DNA from: an uncultured Methylococcaceae bacterium
GTDB taxonomy: Bacteria > Pseudomonadota > Gammaproteobacteria > Methylococcales > Methylococcaceae
Assembly: GCA_903859815.1 (NCBI GenBank)
Contig: CAIOOA010000228.1
Coordinates: 1 to 64,000 of the forward strand
Reading direction: 5' to 3'
Length of the DNA stretch: 64,000 bases
Below are positions 52,659-60,382 of this stretch, piece after piece. A program made the translations under genes and the position numbers. The notes beneath the pieces were generated by a model, which saw only the letters and a program-made list of their open reading frames with translations, ran no database searches and was not told the DNA's origin. The stretch's first letter is position 1; each line of letters starts with the position of its first letter.

Positions 52659-55619
52659 ATGGCCACCACAGACTCACAGCCGAAACGAGTTTTCATAAGC
52701 TATAGCCACAAAGACGAAGACTGGAAAGAACGTCTGCATACCCAGCTTAAAGTGCTGGAACTGGAAAACCAGTTGACCGTATGGGAAGACCGCCAAATTG
52801 CCGCCGGAGACAACTGGAATCCGGCCATTGAACAAGCCATCAACTCGGCACAAGTCGCCATTTTGTTGATTAGTGCTGACTTCTTGGCTTCAAGCTTCAT
52901 CCGTGGCGAAGAAGTACCGCGCTTGTTGGAACGTCGGACGAAGGACGGCTTACGGGTCATTCCGTTGATTCTCAAGCCCTGCCCTTGGCAAGCGGTCCCT
53001 TGGCTGAAAGCCATCCAAGGCAGGCCCAAAGACAACAAGCCGCTTTCGGGCTTCAATGCGCATGAACAAGACCAATGCCTAAGCGATTTGGCAATGGAAA
53101 TTCTAGAATTGACGCGAAAGCCAGCGCAAGCTTGCCATCATGTACAAAATGCTAGTAACGGGGTTGCAAACCCCGTCACGCCTTCACACCCCGCAACGCC
53201 CATTCCGCCCAACAACCTCCCCTATCACAGCCTTGGCAGCTTGTTCAAAGGCCGCGACGGGTTTCTTGATGCTTTGCACCGTCAATTCCAGCGCGAACCC
53301 AAGCGCAAGCAAGCCATCGTGCCATGGCAAGCGATACACGGGCTGGGCGGCATCGGCAAATCCCGCGCCGCCGTAGAATATGCCTGGCGCTACGCCGACG
53401 AATACCAAGCCCTATTGTTCTTGAAGGCAGACAACCCGACTATGCTGGTTGGCTCGCTGGCCGGCCTGTGTCCGTATTTGGGCATAGACTTGGACACCAC
53501 CGACGAAACCTTGCGCGCCCAGACAGTAAAGCAATGGTTGCAGCGTCACCCTGGCTGGCTGTTGTTGGTGGACAATGTGGACGACGAAGTGGCGGCGGCG
53601 GCGGTGGACGGCTGGCTGCAAGCCTTGGACGGAGGCCATGTGCTGATTACCAGCCGCATCAAGGCATGGCGGCCCGAGGTGAAAGCCCATCGTCTGGATG
53701 TGCTGGATGTGGCATCCGCCGCCGACTTCCTGTTGGAGCGCACCGAAGACGGGCGGATCGCCAAGTCCGACGATGACAGTCTGGCGAAGGAATTGGCTAA
53801 GGAATTGGATGGCCTGGCCCTGGCCTTGGAGCAAGCGGGGGCATTCATCAACCGGCATAATCTAAGCTTTGCCGATTATCTCAGCCGTTGGCGTAAGGCC
53901 GACCAGAAAACCCGCGCATGGCATGACCCACGGGTGATGCAATACCCTAGGCCGTTGGCGACGACCTGGCAGACCAGTGTCGAAACCCTGAACCCACAAG
54001 CCCGCACCTTGCTGGATGTGCTGGCTTGGCTGGCCCCGGAACCGATACCGCGCTTCCTGTTTGATTATGCTTATGCCCCAGAGGGATTGCCCAAAGCCTT
54101 CTACGAAGACAGTGGGTTCCCGGCGCGGGTGTTGGCAAACATCATCCAAAGTAGGGCGGCAACCCCTTGCCGCCAAACGGATGGGCAGGACCCTAGTCGG
54201 CATGGGGATGCCGACCTACTGGAAGCTGATTGTCGGCATGGGGATGCCGACCTACCCCTTAATCAAAGCGGGGAGGAAGAGGCATTCGACTGTGAAGCCG
54301 CCTTGGCCGACTTGCGCGGCGTGTCATTATTATTGACCGCCAAGGAAGCCGATTACCCGAATGAAGGCAAACTGCACCGGGTATTGGCCTTGATTACCCG
54401 TGAACGGCAGGATGAGGCGGCAAGCCAGCAGAATCTGCAAGCGGCCTTGACCTTGGTGAATGCGGTGGCACCTTTGGATTCTGTTGATGTACGGTCTTGG
54501 CCGGTTTTGGAAGCCATCCAAGAACATGTAAACGCCGTGACCAATTTCGCCGAAGAACTAGGCATAGCCGAACCGACAGCAAGGCTGTTGAACCAATTAG
54601 CCATATTCTTCAAGACCAAAGCCCAATATCAACAAGCCGAGCCGCTGTATCGACGCAGCTTGAAATTGAATGAATCCAGTGAGCGGCCGGATCAAGGCAT
54701 CATTGCCACCTGCATCAACAATCTCGCCACTTTGTTGCAGGCCACTAACCGTTTGGAAGAAGCCGAGCCTTTGATGCGTAGGGCGTTGGATATCGACGAA
54801 GCCAGTTTCGGCAAGACGCATCCGAATGTCGCCCTCCGACTCAACAACCTCGCACTATTATTGCAGGACACTAACCGCTTGGACGAAGCCGAGCCTTTGA
54901 TGCGTAGGGCCTTTGCTATCGACGAAGCCAGTTTCGGCAAGACGCATCCAAATGTCGCCCGTGACCTCAACAACCTCGCCGGTTTGTTACAGACCACTAA
55001 CCGCTTGGACGAAGCCGAGCCTTTGATGCGCAGGGGGGTGGAAATTTTTGAACAAAGTTATGGCAAAACTCATCCCAATGTTGCCACCGCACTCAACAAC
55101 CTCGCTCAATTGTTACAGGCCACTAACCGTTTGGTTGAAGCCGAGCCTTTGATGCGCAGGGCTTTGGAAATCGACGAGGCCAGTTTCGGCAATAATCATC
55201 CCAAAATTGCCACCGATCTCAACAACCTCGCCCAGTTGTTAAAGGACACTATCCGCTTGGATGAGGCCGAGCCTTTGATGCGCAGGGCCTTGGACATCGA
55301 CGAAGCCAGTTTTGGTAAAGATCATCCAGAAGTTGCCACCGATCTCAGCAACCTCGCACTATTGTTAATGGCCACTAACCGTTTGGATGAAGCCGATCCC
55401 TTGATGCGCAGGGCTTTATTAATTTTCTTAAACTTCACCCGCAACACCGACCATCAACACCCGCATCTACAAATCGCATTCGGCAATTATTATGAATTAT
55501 TGCAAGCAATGGGCAAGACCGAAGCCGAGATACTAGAATGCCTATTGTCCCTAGGCCCGGAGGCGGGGTTCACGCCCGAGGCATTTGCGCAATTGTTGAT
55601 GAGTAGCAACACCCTCTAA
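52659..55619 (+). CDS. TIR-NB-ARC-TPR protein (NLR-like, candidate defence effector)
   Basis: This 986-residue protein has three parts. A TIR domain at about 8-150 has VFISYSHKDE at 11-20 and SSFIRGEEV, where Glu84 is in the position of the catalytic Glu of TIR NADases. An NB-ARC STAND NTPase at about 195-500 has P-loop GLGGIGKS at 228-235, Walker B LLLVDNVDD at 301-309, LITSR and a GLALALEQAGAFI motif. Six or seven kinesin-light-chain-type TPRs of 42 residues run from about 650 to 940. By analogy with bacterial STAND defence proteins, the TPRs should sense a trigger, the NTPase oligomerise and TIR deplete NAD+. This function is inferred. The linker at about 165-185 and 498-535 is coded by palindromic repeats. 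Confidence 0.88.
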   Translation: MATTDSQPKRVFISYSHKDEDWKERLHTQLKVLELENQLTVWEDRQIAAGDNWNPAIEQAINSAQVAILLISADFLASSFIRGEEVPRLLERRTKDGLRVIPLILKPCPWQAVPWLKAIQGRPKDNKPLSGFNAHEQDQCLSDLAMEILELTRKPAQACHHVQNASNGVANPVTPSHPATPIPPNNLPYHSLGSLFKGRDGFLDALHRQFQREPKRKQAIVPWQAIHGLGGIGKSRAAVEYAWRYADEYQALLFLKADNPTMLVGSLAGLCPYLGIDLDTTDETLRAQTVKQWLQRHPGWLLLVDNVDDEVAAAAVDGWLQALDGGHVLITSRIKAWRPEVKAHRLDVLDVASAADFLLERTEDGRIAKSDDDSLAKELAKELDGLALALEQAGAFINRHNLSFADYLSRWRKADQKTRAWHDPRVMQYPRPLATTWQTSVETLNPQARTLLDVLAWLAPEPIPRFLFDYAYAPEGLPKAFYEDSGFPARVLANIIQSRAATPCRQTDGQDPSRHGDADLLEADCRHGDADLPLNQSGEEEAFDCEAALADLRGVSLLLTAKEADYPNEGKLHRVLALITRERQDEAASQQNLQAALTLVNAVAPLDSVDVRSWPVLEAIQEHVNAVTNFAEELGIAEPTARLLNQLAIFFKTKAQYQQAEPLYRRSLKLNESSERPDQGIIATCINNLATLLQATNRLEEAEPLMRRALDIDEASFGKTHPNVALRLNNLALLLQDTNRLDEAEPLMRRAFAIDEASFGKTHPNVARDLNNLAGLLQTTNRLDEAEPLMRRGVEIFEQSYGKTHPNVATALNNLAQLLQATNRLVEAEPLMRRALEIDEASFGNNHPKIATDLNNLAQLLKDTIRLDEAEPLMRRALDIDEASFGKDHPEVATDLSNLALLLMATNRLDEADPLMRRALLIFLNFTRNTDHQHPHLQIAFGNYYELLQAMGKTEAEILECLLSLGPEAGFTPEAFAQLLMSSNTL
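53157..53180 (+). repeat. In-frame palindrome inside the TIR gene (linker 1)
   Basis: The inverted repeat ACGGGG/CCCCGT with a TTGCAAA loop codes for part of the linker NASNGVANPVTPS between TIR and NB-ARC. It resembles the palindrome at 52543-52571 upstream of the gene. It preserves the reading frame. Confidence 0.6.
54155..54251 (+). repeat. Cluster of palindromes inside the TIR gene (linker 2)
   Basis: GGCGGCAA/TTGCCGCC (54155-54174) is followed by two identical 20-bp palindromes, GTCGGCATGGGGATGCCGAC, at 54196-54215 and 54232-54251. They encode the repeated peptide RHGDADL. They lie between the NB-ARC and TPR parts, and no protein domain is recognisable there, so this looks like an in-frame insertion of intergenic-type repeats. 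Confidence 0.75.
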
Positions 55620-55630
55620 CAAGCTTATGA

Positions 55631-55929
55631 GAGGTCCCCTACGGGTCAAGGAAAGGCTTCATAAGGCTGATGAACGGTCTTCTATGGGTCTAGGAAAGGC
55701 TTCCATAAGGCATAGGAACGGTTTCATACTGGTTTAGGAATGGCTTCATAAGGTATATGAACGGTCTCCTACGGGTCTAGGAAAGGCTTCATAAGGCATA
55801 GGAACGGTCTCCTATGGGTCTAGGAAAGGCTTCCATAAGGCATCGAACGGTTTCCTACAGGTCTAGGAAAGGCTTCCATAAGGCACAAAACGGTCTCCTA
55901 CGGGTCTAGGAAAGGCTTCATAATGACGG
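55631..55929. repeat. Seven-unit 43-bp tandem repeat
   Basis: Seven direct units of 41-44 bp follow without spacers, starting near 55631, 55672, 55716, 55759, 55802, 55845 and 55888. Each has the core GAACGGTCTCCTACGGGTC, then TAGGAAAGGCTTCATAAGG, with an internal TCCTA-N6-TAGGA dyad (7-bp perfect in unit 6: TTTCCTA/TAGGAAA). The period is not a multiple of three and no frame is kept, so it is non-coding. It fills the gap between the TIR gene and the second YefM/YoeB pair. There are no unique spacers, hence no CRISPR. Confidence 0.88.
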
Positions 55930-55969
55930 ATTTCCAGCTATCGAATCAAAATAACCATCAGAGGCATCC

Positions 55970-56254
55970 ATGTCTATCCAAACCAGTTATTCCCAAGCCA
56001 GTGCGCGGCTGGCTGATTTCCTCGACGAGGCCACGCATAACCGCGAAATTGTCATCATCCAACGCCAAGGTGAGGAGGATGTCGCGCTGATAGCCGCCGA
56101 TGAATTGGCGGGCTTGCTGGAAACGGCTCATCTGCTGCGTTCCCCCGCCAATGCCGAACGGCTGTTGACGACTTTGGCTCGTGTACGCCAAAACCAAGGC
56201 ACACCGCAATCCATAGTGGAATTGCGGCGGGAAGTTGGGCTTGACCCTGCTTAA
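55970..56254 (+). CDS. YefM/Phd-type antitoxin (second pair)
   Basis: This 94-residue protein (MSIQTSYSQASARLADFLDEATHNREIVIIQRQGEEDVALIAADELAGLLET) is a clear YefM. The DNA-binding part is followed by an acidic helical tail for toxin binding. AGAGG precedes the ATG. The toxin gene follows 11 bases later. Antitoxin-toxin complexes of this type repress their own promoter, which would lie in or just after the tandem repeats. Confidence 0.87.
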   Translation: MSIQTSYSQASARLADFLDEATHNREIVIIQRQGEEDVALIAADELAGLLETAHLLRSPANAERLLTTLARVRQNQGTPQSIVELRREVGLDPA

Positions 56255-56265
56255 AGGTGCGGCGA

Positions 56266-56535
56266 ATGGCAAACAAACAACGAGATGCGGTTTTTCAACC
56301 TGAGTTTAGGGATGATCTGCGATACTGGGTTGAAACTGACAAGCGCACAGCTTTGCGTATTTTGAACTTGGTGGAAGCTATCATGCGTGACCCTTTTGAA
56401 GGTGTTGGCAAGCCAGAGCCGCTGAAATATTTGGGGGCTGGCACATGGTCACGGCGAATCACCCAAGAACATCGTTTGGTCTATGTGGTCAGCGATGCCC
56501 GTATCGATTTTGTACAGGCCCGTTACCATTACTGA
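56266..56535 (+). CDS. yoeB: YoeB-family mRNA interferase toxin (second pair)
   Basis: This 89-residue toxin keeps the YoeB signature: FRDDLRYWVETDKRTALRIL, DPFEGVGKPEPLKYLGAGTWSRRITQEHRLVYVV, and the C-terminal ARYHY with the catalytic His/Tyr. Relatives cleave mRNA at the ribosome A site. The start ATG at 56266 has AAAGG eight bases upstream; a GTG at 56257 is also in frame. Its stop is one base before the kdpD ATG, so kdpD may be read from the toxin transcript. Confidence 0.88.
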   Translation: MANKQRDAVFQPEFRDDLRYWVETDKRTALRILNLVEAIMRDPFEGVGKPEPLKYLGAGTWSRRITQEHRLVYVVSDARIDFVQARYHY

Positions 56536-56536
56536 C

Positions 56537-59272
56537 ATGCCCGACCGCCCCAACCCTGACCTATTACTTGCCAAAATCGAGCAGGAACAAGCCAAGGCCC
56601 GACGCGGCAAGCTGAAGATCTTCTTCGGTTCCGCCGCCGGGGTGGGCAAAACTTACGCCATGCTATTGGCGGCGAAGGAGCGGCGGGCCGAAAATATGGA
56701 TGTTGTGGTCGGGCTGATTGAAACCCACAACCGCAAGGAAACGGCAGATTTGTTGGAAGGCTTGGAGGTCTTGCCCCGCAAATCCATTGAATATCGTGGC
56801 ACGACATTGGGCGAGTTCGACTTGGACGCTGCCTTGAAGCGCAAACCCTCAATCATTCTCGTCGATGAAATGGCTCACACTAATGCGCCGGGCTCGCGCC
56901 ATCCAAAACGCTGGCAGGATATAGACGAACTGCTGGAAGCCGGCATAGATGTTTACACCACGCTGAATGTCCAGCATTTGGAAAGCCTGAACGATGACAT
57001 CGGCCAAATTGCCGGTATTCGCGTCTGGGAAACCGTGCCTGATACCGTGTTCGAGGCAGCAGACGAGGTCGAACTGGTGGATTTGCCGCCCGACGAATTA
57101 CTGGTCAGGCTCAAGGAAGGCAAGGTCTATCTGCCGCAACAAGCCGAGGAAGCCATACGCCATTTCTTCCGCAAGGGCAACTTGATCGCCTTGCGCGAAT
57201 TGGCTTTGCGGCAAACCGCCAGCCAAGTCGATTCGCAAATGCTGGATTACCGGGAAGGTCATGCCATCCGGGAAATTTGGCCGGTCGCCGAGCGCATCTT
57301 GGTCTGTGTCGGACCCAATGAGTTGGGCGAGCGTTTGGTGCGGGCAGGCAAGCGTTTTGCGGTCGGTTTGCGCGGCGAATGGATCGTGGCCTATATTGAA
57401 ACGCCTGAGTTGCAACGGCTGCCAGCGGAAAAGCGCGATGGCATACTGCGTGTCCTGCGTCTTGCTGAGCAGTTGGGAGCTGAAACGGTGACCTTAAGTG
57501 CAAATGAGATGAGCGAGGCCATCATTAATTTTTGCAATGATCGAAACATCACCAAAATCGTCATGGGTAAGCCTAGCCGCCGAGGCTGGAAACGCTGGCT
57601 ATTGGGTTCGGTGGTCGATACCCTCATCAGCGAAGCACACAATATCAATCTGTATTTATTAGGCAGCCCCCAACCGGGGACGAGTCGTTACGAAGCGGAG
57701 TTAACTCGCTACCGCAGAGATTCTCAACCCGCATTGAAGGAAATCTTGCGCAAACGGAAGAAAGGGTATTTCTGGGGGTATTTCTGGGCTATTGCCGTGA
57801 CGGTTGCCAGCTCGCTATTGTCTGGCCTGATGGTAGGGCATTTTGAACTAGCCAACCTAGTGATGGTTTTTCTATTGGGCGTGGTATTCACCGCCACACG
57901 CTACGGACGCGGCCCGTCAATAGTGGCTTCCCTGCTAGGCGTGGCGACGCTGGATTATTTCTTCGTAGACCCGTATTACAGTTTTTCAGTGACGGATACT
58001 CAATATTTCGTTACGCTAGCCGCCATGTTGACGGTTGCCATGTTGATTAGTAATTTGATGGCGAATGTCAAATCCCAAGCCAAGATTGCCTCCCATCGGG
58101 AAAGGCGGGCCACGGTGCTCTATGCAATGAGCAAAGAACTTGCCATGAGCCAAAGCGAAGAGGAAATCGTGAGTGCCGCTGTGCGCCATATTCATGCTGA
58201 ATTTGGCAGCTTGAATGTGATTTTATTGCCAGACCCTCATGGCAGCGTATCCTACCCTAAGGACAAAGCATTGGCAGAATCCTTACATGGCAGTGATTTG
58301 AGCGTCGCGCAATGGGTTCTGGATCATAACGAAATGGCCGGCCAAGGCACGAATACCCTGCCGGGTGCCCAGGCCGTTTATTTTCCGCTAAGCTTCCACG
58401 ACAAAGTATTAGGCGTATTGGCTTTATTACCAGTCAATTTACGGAGGGTTTTTCTGCCCGAGCAACAAAAACTTTTGGATACATTCATCCGTCAAATAGC
58501 CCAAGCCATTACCCGTATCAGATTGGCCGAACAGGCGAGAAATACCCAACTTCAAATGGAGGCCGAGCAATTAAGAAACTCGCTACTCAGTTCCATCTCC
58601 CATGATTTGCGCACACCCTTGGCAACCATTGTCGGCTCCGCCAGTGCATTGGCGGAAAATGACGGTTCGCTGACCACAGCGGATCAAGTCGAGTTGAGCG
58701 CTGGCATTTATGAAGAAGCCCAAAGAATGTCGAACTTGGTCAATAATATTCTCGACATGGCAAAACTTGACGCCGGGGTCATACAACTGAACAAACAATG
58801 GCATCCCGTGGAGGAAGTCATTGGAACGGTATTGACGAGGCTGCAAAAGCATTTGCAAGGGCGTAAAGTCAATGTGAAAATCCCCTCTGGCATTCCAATG
58901 ATCTATGCTGATTCGGTGCTGATCGAACAACTATTAATCAATTTGTTGGAAAATGCACTGCGCTACACACCTGCTGGCAGCCCCTTGGAAATAGCCGTGG
59001 ATGTTTCCCCGTCTGCGGTTGAGGTGCATGTTTCTGACCATGGGCAAGGCATTCCCAAAGGCATGGAAAACAAACTATTTGAAAAATTCTACAGGGTACA
59101 TCAGGAGTCGGCACAAAGTGGCGTGGGGCTCGGGCTTGCCATCTGCCGGGCCATTATCGAAGCTCATGGCGGCACGATCAAAGCCCAGAACCGCCCGGAA
59201 GGCGGGGCGAGATTTTCATTCGTCATACCACTTGACCGGGAACCTCCCGTGATGGAACAGGAAAATCTCTAG
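56537..59272 (+). CDS. kdpD: Osmosensitive K+ channel sensor histidine kinase KdpD
   Basis: This 911-residue protein has the full KdpD layout. The N-terminal KdpD domain holds Walker A GSAAGVGKT at 31-39 and VDEMAHTNAPGSRHPKRWQD; a USP-like domain follows to about 375. Then come four close membrane helices (about 410-515), a GAF-like region, HisKA with His689 in SISHDLRTPLATIVGSASAL, and HATPase with NLLENALRYTP and GVGLGLAIC. It senses potassium or turgor and phosphorylates KdpE. Unlike the usual arrangement, kdpFABC does not precede it; a toxin gene does. Confidence 0.94.
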   Translation: MPDRPNPDLLLAKIEQEQAKARRGKLKIFFGSAAGVGKTYAMLLAAKERRAENMDVVVGLIETHNRKETADLLEGLEVLPRKSIEYRGTTLGEFDLDAALKRKPSIILVDEMAHTNAPGSRHPKRWQDIDELLEAGIDVYTTLNVQHLESLNDDIGQIAGIRVWETVPDTVFEAADEVELVDLPPDELLVRLKEGKVYLPQQAEEAIRHFFRKGNLIALRELALRQTASQVDSQMLDYREGHAIREIWPVAERILVCVGPNELGERLVRAGKRFAVGLRGEWIVAYIETPELQRLPAEKRDGILRVLRLAEQLGAETVTLSANEMSEAIINFCNDRNITKIVMGKPSRRGWKRWLLGSVVDTLISEAHNINLYLLGSPQPGTSRYEAELTRYRRDSQPALKEILRKRKKGYFWGYFWAIAVTVASSLLSGLMVGHFELANLVMVFLLGVVFTATRYGRGPSIVASLLGVATLDYFFVDPYYSFSVTDTQYFVTLAAMLTVAMLISNLMANVKSQAKIASHRERRATVLYAMSKELAMSQSEEEIVSAAVRHIHAEFGSLNVILLPDPHGSVSYPKDKALAESLHGSDLSVAQWVLDHNEMAGQGTNTLPGAQAVYFPLSFHDKVLGVLALLPVNLRRVFLPEQQKLLDTFIRQIAQAITRIRLAEQARNTQLQMEAEQLRNSLLSSISHDLRTPLATIVGSASALAENDGSLTTADQVELSAGIYEEAQRMSNLVNNILDMAKLDAGVIQLNKQWHPVEEVIGTVLTRLQKHLQGRKVNVKIPSGIPMIYADSVLIEQLLINLLENALRYTPAGSPLEIAVDVSPSAVEVHVSDHGQGIPKGMENKLFEKFYRVHQESAQSGVGLGLAICRAIIEAHGGTIKAQNRPEGGARFSFVIPLDREPPVMEQENL

Positions 59273-59366
59273 TGTAGACTCAGTTGGAAAAATAGGGGGT
59301 TGATCCTAATATAAACCATTTGCTGTTACGCGAGGACGCGAAAGCTGCTTATTTTCTAACATGACG

Positions 59367-59445
59367 GGAGCATCAAAGCTTGCTTTGATAGGAACATTGG
59401 AAATGCGAAGCTTGCTTCGCCTGTCAAAGCAAGCTTTGACGCTCC
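59367..59445. repeat. Palindromic intergenic repeat, family C, copy 2
   Basis: GGAGCATCAAAGCTTGCTTT at the left and AAAGCAAGCTTTGACGCTCC at the right surround AAATGCGAAGCTTGCTTCGC. It is close to the copy at 43352-43429 and lies between kdpD and kdpE, in the same direction as an intrinsic hairpin but with no T-run. Confidence 0.8.
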
Positions 59446-59496
59446 AATCCCAAACCGCAGGGTACATCAGTTAACTATTAAGACGCATAGACAAAC

Positions 59497-60192
59497 ATGG
59501 CAAATTTAAAACCAACTGTGGTCGTTATCGAAGATGACCCTCCCATACGCCGATTTTTACGAACCGGTCTATCCACCCATGGGTTTACTGTGTATGAGGC
59601 TGATAGCGGTAAACAAGGCATTATCGAGGCAGGAATACGCAAGCCCGATCTTATCATTCTTGATTTGGGCTTGCCCGATGTGGACGGGGTTGAGGTGATT
59701 AAAACCGTGCGTGAATGGTCGGCGATGCCCATCATCATCTTGTCAGCCCGCAGTGCGGAGCAGAGCAAAATCGAGGCTTTGGATGCAGGGGCTGACGATT
59801 ATTTGACCAAACCCTTTGGTTTAGGGGAATTGCTTGCCCGGACACGGGTTGCGCTTCGTCATTGGCTCAGGACACCAGAGCAAAACCCAACCGGGGAATT
59901 CACCACTGGCAATTTAAGGGTGGACTTGATTAATCGCTGGGTGCATGTTGGCGATCAAGAGGTTCATCTCACTCCAATTCAATTTCGCCTACTTTCCATG
60001 TTGGTGCAAAATGCTGGTAAAGTATTGACCCATCATCAAATACTCAAAGATGTCTGGGGTCCGTCGCATACCGAAAGCTCCCATTACCTGAGAATTTACA
60101 TGAGTCAACTCCGGCAAAAACTGGAGGAAGACCCCACTCAGCCAAAATACTTGCTAACTGAATCCGGTGTGGGTTATCGGCTAAAGGTATGA
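59497..60192 (+). CDS. kdpE: Response regulator KdpE
   Basis: This 231-residue OmpR/PhoB-type regulator has the acidic pocket IEDDPPIRRFL, phosphorylated Asp56 in LIILDLGLPDVDG, and Lys in YLTKPFG. A winged-helix domain (LTPIQFRLLSMLVQNAGKVLTHHQILKDVWGP...SHYLRIYMSQLRQKLE) follows. Those motifs and the kdpD neighbour identify KdpE. It is separated from kdpD by 224 bases containing a repeat, so the two may be unequally expressed. Its kdp target operon is not in view. Confidence 0.93.
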   Translation: MANLKPTVVVIEDDPPIRRFLRTGLSTHGFTVYEADSGKQGIIEAGIRKPDLIILDLGLPDVDGVEVIKTVREWSAMPIIILSARSAEQSKIEALDAGADDYLTKPFGLGELLARTRVALRHWLRTPEQNPTGEFTTGNLRVDLINRWVHVGDQEVHLTPIQFRLLSMLVQNAGKVLTHHQILKDVWGPSHTESSHYLRIYMSQLRQKLEEDPTQPKYLLTESGVGYRLKV

Positions 60193-60204
60193 AATGAAAG
60201 GGCC

Positions 60205-60251
60205 GGAGCGTCAAAGCCTGTCCTGAGCGAAGCCGAAGGGCCTGCTTTGAC
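60205..60251. repeat. Palindromic repeat, family C-like partial copy
   Basis: GGAGCGTCAAAGC...GCTTTGAC resembles the ends of family C. The centre is CTGTCCTGAGCGAAGCCGAAGGG, a motif common in other bacterial intergenic repeats. It lies right after kdpE. Confidence 0.6.
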
Positions 60252-60382
60252 TGACCCAGACAATTCACCATTCATCAACATTAAAACCGCTAGAAATCAA
60301 CTGTTTCGAGTGAGTCCAAGGGCATTGGGTGTTAAGATTAAGCAACTTAATCGAAAAACCTCCTGACTCACAAAACAACGCC

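Noticed and set aside
55631-55929. CRISPR array
   Set aside because: The 43-bp units follow each other directly with no unique spacers, vary in sequence and length, and no cas gene is near.
59367-59445. Attenuator between kdpD and kdpE
   Set aside because: The same palindrome occurs in other unrelated intergenic spaces, so it is a dispersed repeat and not a specific regulator.
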